Source of the DNA: Alphaproteobacteria bacterium | Lineage (GTDB): Bacteria; Pseudomonadota; Alphaproteobacteria; Rhizobiales; Rhizobiaceae | Direction of reading: 5' to 3' | DNA length: 64,000 bases | Assembly (NCBI GenBank): GCA_016861165.1 | Contig: BOKV01000014.1 | Location: 1-64,000 of the forward strand | In this document: one piece after another, positions 50,288 through 58,717 of the stretch | Numbering within the stretch: the stretch's first letter is position 1 | Layout of the letters: each line of letters starts with the position of its first letter | Notes under the pieces: model-generated | What the model was told of the DNA's origin: nothing | Databases searched by the model: none | What the model saw: only the letters and a program-made list of their open reading frames with translations | Made by a program: the position numbers and the translations under genes

Positions 50288-50703
50288 CGGAAGGTTGAAA
50301 ACGGCTCGACGCCGGCTTGCTCGGCGGCGCGCCGCAACGCTTTGTCGAGCGTAGCCAGCGGCAGCCGCGAGCGCTGGGCAAGCTCCAGATAAGCCGCGTC
50401 AAAGGCGGTAAGGCGGTGTTTGTCGGCGAGTTCCACACAGGTCGACCATACATTTTCGTGGCCTTCGAGATCATGCACAACCTGCAGATCGTCCAATTCT
50501 GCAAACGCCCGCCCCGGAAAGCCGCGTGGAATCCGTTTTCGCCGCTCGGCCATCAGCAGGCTGTTGGCGAACTCGAGGCGAAAAAGGAAGGGAACCACGC
50601 CGCCCCTTTCGATCACATATTCGAGGACGCGGCCGGCGGCGACGCTGGTCTCGTCCGGCAAGTACCAGGCGATGGCTACCGAGCAATCGACGACGACACT
50701 CAA
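50284..50703 (-). CDS. vapC: VapC-type PIN-domain RNase toxin
   Basis: 139 residues. PIN-domain acids are in MSVVVDCSVAIAWYLPDE (Asp6), FRLEFANSLLMAERR (Glu) and TAFDAAYLELAQ (Asp), with a last one in LATLDKALR. VapC toxins cleave specific tRNA or rRNA sites. It begins 4 bases inside the vapB stop and is translationally coupled to the antitoxin, as expected. Confidence 0.9.
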   Translation of the reverse strand: MSVVVDCSVAIAWYLPDETSVAAGRVLEYVIERGGVVPFLFRLEFANSLLMAERRKRIPRGFPGRAFAELDDLQVVHDLEGHENVWSTCVELADKHRLTAFDAAYLELAQRSRLPLATLDKALRRAAEQAGVEPFSTFR

Positions 50704-50951
50704 TAGCGCCGCCCTTCCTCGATCAACTGCCTGATCGTCAGCCCCTCCAGGGTATCCGAGGGCAGGCTTTCTCGCATCTTGACGATTTCCTCAGCCGCCT
50801 TGCGGGCCCGCTCGACATCGCGTCCCTGGGCGGCTACGAGCCTGGCAACCGGCTTGCCGTTGCGCGTGATGATGATCTCCTCGCCGCGTTCGGCCCGGTC
50901 GATAAGGGCGCTGAGCTTGTTCTTCGCCTCGAAAACGCCGACCGTGGTCAT
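50700..50951 (-). CDS. Phd/YefM-family antitoxin (VapB role)
   Basis: 83 residues. The N-terminal segment TVGVFEAKNKLSALIDRAERGEEIIITRNGKPVARLV is the Phd/YefM fold that dimerises and binds operator DNA; the C terminus (EEIVKMRESLPSDTLEGLTIRQLIEEGRRY) should wrap the toxin. It pairs with VapC immediately downstream. A 22-bp palindrome at 50968-50989 is the likely operator. Confidence 0.9.
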   Translation of the reverse strand: MTTVGVFEAKNKLSALIDRAERGEEIIITRNGKPVARLVAAQGRDVERARKAAEEIVKMRESLPSDTLEGLTIRQLIEEGRRY

Positions 50952-50967
50952 CTCGACAACTCCATAT

Positions 50968-50989
50968 CTAGCTAGGCTAGCTTAGCTAG
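50968..50989. promoter_or_regulatory. palindromic operator upstream of the VapBC genes
   Basis: A 22-bp near-perfect palindrome built from CTAGCTA and TAGCTAG arms around GCTAGC, 17 bases before the antitoxin start. Only one symmetric pair of positions breaks the symmetry. Its position and symmetry suit antitoxin autoregulation. The A/T-rich, CTAG-rich sequence stands out from the surrounding GC-rich DNA. Confidence 0.55.
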
Positions 50990-51021
50990 TATGAGGCAGA
51001 TGCTGGTTCCGTGCAAGATCG

Positions 51022-52932
51022 CTACACCTCCCACTGCCCTTCGGCCCTCAGCGCGCCAATCTTCTTGACCGCCTTCTCGCGCTGGCGTTCGCGCCGGATG
51101 ATCTCTTCGACGGCGGCGTCATCGGCGCGGTCGGAATAGCGGAATTCCGAATCGGCGTAGCGGTTGATCTCCTGCATCACCATCTCCATGGTGAACGGCC
51201 CGCGCAGTTCCTCGATCATCGCCTTCTTCTCGTCGTAGGGCTTGCGCATGAAGGTTTCGGGCTTCTCGAACCAGTCGTCCGGCAGGTCGATGTCCATAGC
51301 CCGCATCTTGATGGCGTCGGTGATGTTCTTGATCGCCCGGCCGGTGAACCGTGGCTCGGCCTGCTTGATCATGTGCAGGTAGGTGCCGATGTCGGTCATC
51401 GTCTTCAGACCGCCATGGCTCTTCTGGAAGCGCTCGTAGACGGCGACGAGGCCGTCCTCCTGCGGCCGCGCATACTGCTCATAGGCCTCCGCCACCGCCT
51501 CGCGGATCACCTGGGCGGCATAGAGCTTGTGGTCGCCGAGCGGAATCTTGTGGTTCTTGCCGGCGAGCAGCACGAAGATGTCGATATAGTCGTCGCGGGT
51601 CTGCGGTCCGTCGACCAGCCAGCGGGCGCCGGCGCGCTGGCGCAGCGCGTCGTCGACATTCTCCGGATAGTTGGAGAACATGCCGAACGAGCAATTGCCG
51701 CGCACCACCGTGGTGGCGCCGGCGAAGCTCTCCATCAGCACGGCGGTGACCTCCTGCTGGCCGGCCGAGGCCCGGTCGTCGGAGCGGCGCGCCGCCACTT
51801 GGTCGATGTCGTCGATGGTGCCGAAGCCGATGACCCGCGGATTGATCACGTTGTTGATGAACAGCTTGCAGTTCTGGCCCGACTTGCCCTGGTAGGAGGA
51901 AATCTGGTCGACGCCGAAATTCTCGTAGTGAAACGGGTGGCCGGCGACCTGGCAGTAGCCGTTGAGCAGCCCCGCCGTCATCTGGATCAGCATGGTTTTG
52001 CCGGTGCCCGGCGCGCCGTCGCCGATGAAGGTGAACAGGAAGCCGCCGAGTTCGACGAACGGATTGAGCTGGCGGTCGAAATCGTAGGTAACCAGCATCT
52101 TGGCAAGTCGCATCGCCTGGTACTTGGCGATGTGGTTGCCGACGATCTCATGCGGCTGCTTGAACGTCATCGCCAGCGGCTTCATCCGTGCGCCGGGCGC
52201 CACGTCGAAGCCGTTCAGCTCGAAGCCGTCGGCATCGAGCCGCAGATGGGTCTCCTCGAAGGGCCCGAGACCGGCGAAACGCGCCTTGCGCGCCAGCAGA
52301 TCGTCGATCGCCGCCTCGGCCGCGGCGCGCACCCGCTGGCCCATGACGACGTCGTCGGGCACGCCGGCGACGGCCGCGTCCAGCGCGGCGACCAGGCCCT
52401 TCAGCGCATCCTGCGGCGTGGCGAAATTGAACGACGGCGCCGCCACGTCGCTGGTCGCCTCGCCGCTCGCCTCGACCAGCTGCTTGATGTAGGCGGCCGC
52501 CGTGAACGCGCCGACATAGGCGCTAGCCTCCATCAGCATGCGGTAGCGGTCGGCTTCCTCGCCCTCGAGCACGGCCGTGGCGTTGCGCGAATGCAGCGAA
52601 TCAAGTCCTGTCTGACGGGCGAACAGGTCGCCCACCGCCAGCGCCACGGCCAGCGCCCGGCGCGTCTTGAACAGCACGTTGTGCTGGGCCGGCGACAGCA
52701 TGGTGTCGGCGGGCGTGATCGCCGCCAGCGTCTTGGCGAACTCGACCTCGCGCGACGACCTGAGCCCCGATGTCGAGATCGTCGATACGAAGCGACGCCG
52801 GGTGCCGGCGATCTCGGTCTGGCTGTCGCGGGGGGCGGCCTCGAGCACCACCGTTCGGGTGACCAGGCTGTGGGCGGTGGCCAGGTGCTTGGCGATGTCC
52901 TCCTCGCGCAGCGTGGTGAGCCCGATGTCCAT
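51022..52932 (-). CDS. AAA+ ATPase, uncharacterised family
   Basis: 636 residues from the ATG at 52932. The ATPase module lies in the centre: Walker A GDGAPGTGKT, a Walker B-like IGFGTIDDIDQVA, a sensor-like GNCSFGMFSNYPENVDD and an Arg-rich RQRAGARWLVDG. The N-terminal 250 residues form a helical domain (DIGLTTLREEDIAKHLATAHSLV), and a C-terminal helical segment carries FTGRAIKNITDAIKMRAMDIDLPDDWF. I do not recognise a family. It is co-directional with and 2 bases from the 388-residue gene upstream, so the two are coupled. Confidence 0.8.
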   Translation of the reverse strand: MDIGLTTLREEDIAKHLATAHSLVTRTVVLEAAPRDSQTEIAGTRRRFVSTISTSGLRSSREVEFAKTLAAITPADTMLSPAQHNVLFKTRRALAVALAVGDLFARQTGLDSLHSRNATAVLEGEEADRYRMLMEASAYVGAFTAAAYIKQLVEASGEATSDVAAPSFNFATPQDALKGLVAALDAAVAGVPDDVVMGQRVRAAAEAAIDDLLARKARFAGLGPFEETHLRLDADGFELNGFDVAPGARMKPLAMTFKQPHEIVGNHIAKYQAMRLAKMLVTYDFDRQLNPFVELGGFLFTFIGDGAPGTGKTMLIQMTAGLLNGYCQVAGHPFHYENFGVDQISSYQGKSGQNCKLFINNVINPRVIGFGTIDDIDQVAARRSDDRASAGQQEVTAVLMESFAGATTVVRGNCSFGMFSNYPENVDDALRQRAGARWLVDGPQTRDDYIDIFVLLAGKNHKIPLGDHKLYAAQVIREAVAEAYEQYARPQEDGLVAVYERFQKSHGGLKTMTDIGTYLHMIKQAEPRFTGRAIKNITDAIKMRAMDIDLPDDWFEKPETFMRKPYDEKKAMIEELRGPFTMEMVMQEINRYADSEFRYSDRADDAAVEEIIRRERQREKAVKKIGALRAEGQWEV

Positions 52933-52934
52933 GG

Positions 52935-54101
52935 CTAAACCCCCTTGAGCACCTGGTTGCCGGCGATGATGTGGGTCTGGTAGCCGGCGAAGGTCTTGTC
53001 GGCCTCGCCGGCCGCATAGATCGCCTGATAGGCCTCGTGCGGCACCAGCGCGTGGCGCTGGAAGGCGCTGACCCCCTGTTGCGCGCATTCGAGATCGTCG
53101 GTGTTGATGTGGAACTCGTCGCGCGCCGGCTGACCACCCCACAGGCCCCATTTGCCCGGCCGCTCGTTGACCGAAAAGATCTCCTGCAACGTCCAGGTCA
53201 GCAGCCACCGGTTCTCCGGCCGGTGCACTTTCTGCAGGATCTTGTCGACGGTCACGCCGTGGACGGTCACGTCGGCGTGGTAGAAGGGGCCGAGGATGAA
53301 GCGGCGCAGCTGCTTGGGGTGCAGGTTGTCGAAATCCTTGTCGAGATTGGTGGCGACGGTGGACAGCGTCAGGCTGTAGGCGGAGTTCTTGGCGCAGAAA
53401 TCGTCGAACTTGTGCGCCAGCGACGGATTGAGCAGACCGTCGACGGGCAGCGGTATCTCGACCTGGCGGTTGAGCTTGCCATCGTCGGCGACGAGCATTT
53501 CGACAAGGTCGCGCGAGGAGTCCTCCAGCGAGGCGATGTAGACCATCGGCAGATTGGCCGTGCCGTCGTAATAGCCCCAGTGGACGATGTAGTAGGGGCG
53601 CCGTGTTTTCGGGTTGACCGACACACGGATGGTCCGCGGCAGGCAGAGCGGCGCGAAATGGGCGCCCTGCTGTACCGATTCCAGATAGCAGCGCTCGGCC
53701 ATCGTCGCCTGCAATGCCGCCGGGAAAGCCCGCTTGGCCAGGATGAAGTCGACCATTTCCCGGCGGATGGTGTCGCCGTCCGCCATTGCGGCGAGGCGCC
53801 TGCCCGCTTCGCGCCGGTCGTTCTCCAGTTCAAGCACGTTCTGGTAGGCCGGAAAGCCGCTCTCGGCCTGCGAGATGCGGAAGCTCGTGGCGAAGGCGAT
53901 GCGGTTCTGCCAGCTCTCGAAGGAGCCACGCAGCCGCGCCAGGTACTCCTCGACCACGGCGCCGATCAGGTCGTGGTGGTAGAGCGGGCTGTTCTCCTCG
54001 CGCAGGAACAGTTCCAGCCCGTCGAGCGCACGGTTGATCGCGGCGAAATAGCGCCCGACGGGGGAAGCCTCGGTGTTCATGCGGGGCGGCGCTGCGCTCA
54101 C
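52935..54101 (-). CDS. uncharacterised protein (388 residues) next to the AAA+ ATPase
   Basis: No named domain is recognised. Segments TIRVSVNPKTRRPYYIVHWGYYDGTANLPMVYIASLED and FILGPFYHADVTVHGVTVDKILQKV have a beta-rich look, with a helical N-terminal 130 residues. There is no signal peptide or membrane helix. The start is a GTG at 54101, 3 bases after the coiled-coil gene's stop; an ATG at 54080 is the alternative. Confidence 0.72.
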   Translation of the reverse strand: MSAAPPRMNTEASPVGRYFAAINRALDGLELFLREENSPLYHHDLIGAVVEEYLARLRGSFESWQNRIAFATSFRISQAESGFPAYQNVLELENDRREAGRRLAAMADGDTIRREMVDFILAKRAFPAALQATMAERCYLESVQQGAHFAPLCLPRTIRVSVNPKTRRPYYIVHWGYYDGTANLPMVYIASLEDSSRDLVEMLVADDGKLNRQVEIPLPVDGLLNPSLAHKFDDFCAKNSAYSLTLSTVATNLDKDFDNLHPKQLRRFILGPFYHADVTVHGVTVDKILQKVHRPENRWLLTWTLQEIFSVNERPGKWGLWGGQPARDEFHINTDDLECAQQGVSAFQRHALVPHEAYQAIYAAGEADKTFAGYQTHIIAGNQVLKGV

Positions 54102-54104
54102 GCG

Positions 54105-55190
54105 TCAGGACGTGACGTAGCTGGCGGCGTTGTGCTTCCTCATCACCTCCTCGAAGCGCCGCGCGAACGCTTCGTCGGCCAGCTTCTTGCGCCGCTGGAT
54201 GTCCTTGGTCGACAGCATGTTCTTCTCGTGCATCTCGAGCAGATCGCCAATATGCGATTGGGCGGCGGCGCCGATACCGGCCATGGTTTCCTCGGCGGCC
54301 ACGTCGACCTGATTGCCGAGCGTGTTGATCTTGTGGGCGACGTCCTGCTGGGCCGCGGTCTTCAGCGAATCCTCCAGTGCCTTGTAGAGCACCACCCGCT
54401 GCTCGGTGTCGATGGTCAGCTTGTTGATCAGCGTCTGCTGGGCGGCGAGTTGGTTGTTGAGCGAATCGACGAAGGTCTGGAACATCGACGTGTAGCGTTC
54501 GAGCGTCTGGCTCTCGGCCAGCAGCTCCTGCTCCTTGGCCTGGGCCTGGTTGTATTCTGTGGCCAGTTCCGAACGCCTGGCTTCCAGGTCGGTGCGCTGC
54601 TTGCTGTCCGTGGCGGCCGCGATCTGGTTCTCGACGTCGAGCAGCATCGGGTTCAGTTCATCGATGCGCTTGCGGGTCGCCTCCAGTGTCTCCATGGTCT
54701 TCTGGCGGCGGGCGATGACCGTGCGCAGGCTAGTCTCGGAAGCCGCGTAGCGCGCGTCGAGGGCCGCCTTCTGGCCCTTCAGTATGCCGACGATCGAATC
54801 AGACTTGGCGAGCAGTTCCTGCAGGTTGGAGGCCAGCGACATGTTGCGGACGCGGTCGGAGCGCATGCGCTGCATGTTCTGCTTGGAGAAGATGCCGACA
54901 AGCTTTTCCCAGGTGGTATAGCTCTTCATGCTTTCGAACTCGGCGCCGAACACATTGGTGGCGTCCTCGAGCCCGATGATCAGGTCGGCAATGTTGCCTT
55001 CCATGATCTTCTGCTGTCGAACGACGTCCTCGATACGGGCGTTCTCGATATCGAAATCGATCTGGCCGATCGTTTCCGCCTTGGCCAGCTTTTCGAGCAC
55101 CACGCCGCTCTGCTCCAGCTTGGCGCGCATCTCCTCCACGGTCTGCCGGGTCTTCTCGATCTCCGCGTCGAACTGTTTCATCGTGGCCAT
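54105..55190 (-). CDS. long coiled-coil protein, head of the AAA/DUF2333 cluster
   Basis: 361 residues. Most of the chain is predicted alpha-helical coiled coil, for example KQFDAEIEKTRQTVEEMRAKLEQ and LEARRSELATEYNQAQAKEQ, with broken segments between. It lacks a signal peptide or membrane helix and ends in RRFEEVMRKHNAASYVTS. Such layouts occur in structural or scaffold proteins that assemble on membranes, but no specific homolog is recognised. It is the first gene of the transcript. Confidence 0.78.
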   Translation of the reverse strand: MATMKQFDAEIEKTRQTVEEMRAKLEQSGVVLEKLAKAETIGQIDFDIENARIEDVVRQQKIMEGNIADLIIGLEDATNVFGAEFESMKSYTTWEKLVGIFSKQNMQRMRSDRVRNMSLASNLQELLAKSDSIVGILKGQKAALDARYAASETSLRTVIARRQKTMETLEATRKRIDELNPMLLDVENQIAAATDSKQRTDLEARRSELATEYNQAQAKEQELLAESQTLERYTSMFQTFVDSLNNQLAAQQTLINKLTIDTEQRVVLYKALEDSLKTAAQQDVAHKINTLGNQVDVAAEETMAGIGAAAQSHIGDLLEMHEKNMLSTKDIQRRKKLADEAFARRFEEVMRKHNAASYVTS

Positions 55191-55397
55191 TGCGCTCTCC
55201 CGCTGTGGATGGACCCGTTACCCCTGTCGGCGGCGAATATAGGCGCTCGGTCCGGTCTTTTGAAGCACACGCAATATTGTTGAAATCGCATGCGCGCGCC
55301 CCACATTTTTTTGAGGCGCTGGGGGCTGGCGCGGGTGGGCCTGTTCGGCTCGCGCCCCCGCCGGTGCGGCCCCGTCAGGCGCCTGATGGAGGTCTGC

Positions 55398-55766
55398 ATG
55401 GCAACGACACACCCTCATGCATGGTATGATTTGACCCGCCACCGCCGTTGGGAGGACATCACTTCCCTGGCGATCGGCGTTTTGGTCATCATTTCTCCGC
55501 TGTTCATCGGCGAGGCCCACGAGGCCGCCGTCTACGTCTCGGCGGGGCTCGCCGGCTGCATGATCGCCGCCCTGGCCCTGCTCGAAATGGTCAGCCTGCG
55601 GCGCTGGGAGGAGGTGCTGGAGATCGGCTTCGGCGCCTGGCTGGTCATCGCCCCCTTTACCCTGGGCTATGGCGGCATGACTGCCGCCTTCCACATGGTC
55701 GCGGGCGTGCTGGTCATCGTCCTGGCGCTGCTCGAACTGTGGCAGGACCGCAGGCTTGAAGACTGA
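55398..55766 (+). CDS. SPW-repeat membrane protein
   Basis: 122 residues with four membrane helices in two repeats. Each repeat starts RRWEDITSLAIGVLVIISPLF or RRWEEVLEIGFGAWLVIAPFT, the SPW-type pattern (Ser/Ala-Pro-aromatic). The ATG at 55398 has GGAGG seven bases upstream. Family function is unknown. It is divergent from the coiled-coil gene and convergent with DUF992. Confidence 0.8.
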   Translation: MATTHPHAWYDLTRHRRWEDITSLAIGVLVIISPLFIGEAHEAAVYVSAGLAGCMIAALALLEMVSLRRWEEVLEIGFGAWLVIAPFTLGYGGMTAAFHMVAGVLVIVLALLELWQDRRLED

Positions 55767-55772
55767 ACGTGA

Positions 55773-55802
55773 CCGGCCGCCGGCTGCATCGTCGGCGGCC
55801 GG
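55773..55802. terminator. candidate bidirectional hairpin terminator
   Basis: CCGGCCGCCG and CGGCGGCCGG form a perfect 10-bp stem with a 10-base loop in the gap between the convergent SPW and DUF992 genes. There is no strong U-run on either side, so it may stop transcription only weakly. Confidence 0.4.
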
Positions 55803-55820
55803 CCAGTGATCGCTTCAGGT

Positions 55821-56312
55821 CTAGCGGAAGGCGCCGGTGCTGATCAGGTTGAGTTGGGCGACGCCGAGCGCGAGGTTGAAGCCGGACGTGGCCTCCAGGC
55901 TGATCGGCTGCAGCGCGAAGGACTGTTCCAGCCCGCCGATCAGCACGTTGGCGCCGAGCCCGACGCCCACCGCAAGTCCGCCCGAAAGGCCGGCATAGGT
56001 GCCCTGCAGCGCGCCCGGCGCATAAGGGCGGGCGAGCGAGAAGACGCCCCAGGCGATATCGGAATAGCGGGTCGAACCGATGTCGACGCCGATCCGCCTG
56101 ATCTCGCCGGCATAGTGCTCGACCGGGCCGCCGGCGACGCTTTCGAAAATGCAGCTCAGTTCGCGCCTGGAACCGAGGATGTGGCCCTGCGAGCCGTCGA
56201 CCTGGCAGGTCAGCAGGCCGACGCGCACCGGCTTGCTCGACTGCGCGTCGGCCGGGCCGCCGCCTGCGATGGCCGCGATGAAGACGAGGGCGGCGATTAT
56301 CCTTGTGCTCAT
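55821..56312 (-). CDS. DUF992 family exported protein
   Basis: 163 residues with a signal peptide (MSTRIIAALVFIAAIAGGG). The mature part has RVGLLTCQVDGSQGHILGSRRELSCIFES and SDIAWGVFSLARPYAPGALQGTYAG, typical of DUF992; the two Cys probably pair. Function is unknown; the family occurs mainly in Hyphomicrobiales. It has its own short upstream region divergent from the 736-residue gene. Confidence 0.85.
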   Translation of the reverse strand: MSTRIIAALVFIAAIAGGGPADAQSSKPVRVGLLTCQVDGSQGHILGSRRELSCIFESVAGGPVEHYAGEIRRIGVDIGSTRYSDIAWGVFSLARPYAPGALQGTYAGLSGGLAVGVGLGANVLIGGLEQSFALQPISLEATSGFNLALGVAQLNLISTGAFR

Positions 56313-56503
56313 TGGGAAGCTCCGTTGTGATTCCCTGTCCGGTTAGCCGACAATTCTGGCCACAAGAAGGGGCAACTGACCATCATTGACCATCATTGGC
56401 CGGCTTGAACTACCTCGCCGCAACCGTCGCGCACGCGCTTGCGGGTTTCAAGTTTGGCCCCGATGCGGCACTATAGTGTTGAGGCTCCTGGGAGTAACCG
56501 GTC

Positions 56504-58714
56504 ATGACAGTCGAGATGTGCTCCGAACTGACGCAGTCGCCGGCCCCGGAGATCAACTATTTCCTGCAGATGATCCCCTGCGTGGACCGTGCCAGCGGAC
56601 GCAAGATCGTGGTGCGCCAATTCGACAGCGGCAAACTTCCGCCGATCACTTTGACCGGTTCACGCAGGTTGCCGCATCAGCTGTCGGCCAAGGAGGTCGA
56701 GGCGCTCATTCACACCGGCATGAAGGACACTTGGCTGTTGACGGGCGATGCCTTCGGCGAACCCCACTGGGCAGCCGGGCTGCGTTACGAGCAGGCCTGG
56801 ACCCGCCAGGGCCTGCGGCGCGGACGGCTGGTGGCGACGGTTCCGCTGGGGCTCAATCCCGCATCACGCAAGATATCCGTCAAGACCTGGGAGACACGCC
56901 GGACCAAGTCGACCACGACCGACCTGATGGAAACGGCCCGGACCACGGAAATCACCGGCAACGAGCGCATCTCGGCGTCTGCCCAGAAGCAGATGCTGCG
57001 CGAACAGTCGGCCCAGTACAACCCGTCGGCCACGATCAACAACATCTCGATCCCCGTCAAGGGCATGGCCGATGTCGGGGTCGGGGGCAGCCTGGGCATC
57101 TCGGCGACGCTCGGCAGTCTCAACCGGGATACGGTGACCCGGGCGGTCGAGTTCATACGCGACACCACGCTCAAGGCCGTCGAGAGCATCAAGTCGGCGC
57201 GCACGGTCGTCGTCGAGGACGAGGCGACCTCCGGCATCGAGACGACGACGGCGGAGGAGCTGTCCAACCCCAACCGCGTCAATACACTGACCTATCTCTA
57301 CTACGAACTCGAGGAGCAGTTCGAGGTCACGGTTACGCCGGTGGCCATCGACCTCTATCTTTTCCTTCCGCTGCCGGTCGATCCGGTCATCTCGCCGGAA
57401 TGGCTGCTGGTGCACGAATGCCTGCTCGCGCCGTTGATCGACTGCCCGGCGCTGACCGAGGGCTTCGCCGCCGCCCGCCTGCTGGTGACGCTCGACAGGC
57501 TCGAGGCGCAGGAGCAGGCGGCCCTCCCCGTCACGGTGGCGCCCGCCGCGCCCGGGCGCGCCGACGACAGGCTGAAGCCGGTCATTGCCGCCATCGGGGC
57601 CATGATCAGCGCTTACGACGAACTGAGTGGCGCCAGTCTGGTCCAGGCCTCGTTCGGCAAGTGGGTCTACTGGCGGACCCTGCTGCAGTTCTCGGAGATC
57701 ATCGCCGATGCCTGCGAGAAGCTGAAGATCGCCTGGACGAACGCCAGCGCCGCCGAGCGCAACCGCTCGTTCGTCATCGACCTCATCACCCGGTTCAAGA
57801 CAGACATCGGCAACATCGACAATGCCTTCCTGCCCGTCAACATCGCCGTCAATGCCATGGTCGGCGTCGGAACGGTGGTTGCCTATGGCCCGTTCAGCCC
57901 ATTCGTCTACCTGATGGCGCAGGCGGCCGATTCGGTCGGAGCCGACCTCCTGCCCGACGATGCCAATCTGGAGCACCGTTGCGAACAGATGGTCCTGACG
58001 ATGGAGGCATTGTTTGCCAAGGAATCCGAGGCGGCCGAACTGGCCGTGCCGGTCGTCGACGGCACCGGCGAGGATGCGGAGGCCGACCTGAAGGCGGCCG
58101 CCATCGAGCGCGAGCGAATCGCCCAGCAGCGGCGCATCGACCGCGCCGAGGCCCGGACCAGGTTCGAGGCGCTGCAGAGCTATGTCCGCGAGCGCAAGCT
58201 GTTCTTCCACCAGGTGATCTGGTCGCATCACGACTACAGCTGGATCGAGAGCCAGTTGCGGCTTCGCGGCATCCCGCCGCAGCTTTTCGATCTGCGTTTC
58301 GCCGCATTCGACGGCGAGTTCGGCGCGCTGCGCCTGGCCAACCTGGCCCTGGCGCAGGAGATGGGGTTCGATTCCTCCACGCTGACACGCTGGCAGCGGG
58401 AGCTTGACCGCCTCCGATCGACAGCGACGGCGCGCTACACGGCTCACGCGCCGGCGCCCGGGGTGGTGGTCGAGCCGCTGATCGGCACCTGCATGGGCGG
58501 CGACACCTTCGTCGAGGCCCATCGGGCGCTCGACGTGGAACGGGCCGCCGCCGAGGTACGCAAGCTCAAGGCGGAGGCCGAGCTGGCCGAGAAGGAGGTG
58601 GCCCGCCTCGCCGCGCGACTGGAACGGGACATGCTCGACGACCCGACGCCGTTCGAGGGGCCGGGCACACTGGTCGTCCACACCCGCGCCGACGACGAGC
58701 CCGACGGCGCCTGA
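56504..58714 (+). CDS. large uncharacterised protein (736 residues)
   Basis: No named domain is recognised. The N-terminal 90 residues precede a Thr/Ser-rich stretch with many acidic residues (residues about 135-180), then a Gly-rich segment ADVGVGGSLGISATLGS, then NPNRVNTLTYLYYELEEQFEVTV, a pattern I associate loosely with large extracellular or tail-like proteins. Two hydrophobic stretches (about 440-470) and a long C-terminal coiled coil with ERERIAQQRRIDRAEARTRFE and LKAEAELAEKEVARLAARLERD follow. Its stop is three bases from the convergent HNH-type gene's stop. Confidence 0.6.
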   Translation: MTVEMCSELTQSPAPEINYFLQMIPCVDRASGRKIVVRQFDSGKLPPITLTGSRRLPHQLSAKEVEALIHTGMKDTWLLTGDAFGEPHWAAGLRYEQAWTRQGLRRGRLVATVPLGLNPASRKISVKTWETRRTKSTTTDLMETARTTEITGNERISASAQKQMLREQSAQYNPSATINNISIPVKGMADVGVGGSLGISATLGSLNRDTVTRAVEFIRDTTLKAVESIKSARTVVVEDEATSGIETTTAEELSNPNRVNTLTYLYYELEEQFEVTVTPVAIDLYLFLPLPVDPVISPEWLLVHECLLAPLIDCPALTEGFAAARLLVTLDRLEAQEQAALPVTVAPAAPGRADDRLKPVIAAIGAMISAYDELSGASLVQASFGKWVYWRTLLQFSEIIADACEKLKIAWTNASAAERNRSFVIDLITRFKTDIGNIDNAFLPVNIAVNAMVGVGTVVAYGPFSPFVYLMAQAADSVGADLLPDDANLEHRCEQMVLTMEALFAKESEAAELAVPVVDGTGEDAEADLKAAAIERERIAQQRRIDRAEARTRFEALQSYVRERKLFFHQVIWSHHDYSWIESQLRLRGIPPQLFDLRFAAFDGEFGALRLANLALAQEMGFDSSTLTRWQRELDRLRSTATARYTAHAPAPGVVVEPLIGTCMGGDTFVEAHRALDVERAAAEVRKLKAEAELAEKEVARLAARLERDMLDDPTPFEGPGTLVVHTRADDEPDGA

Positions 58715-58717
58715 GGC

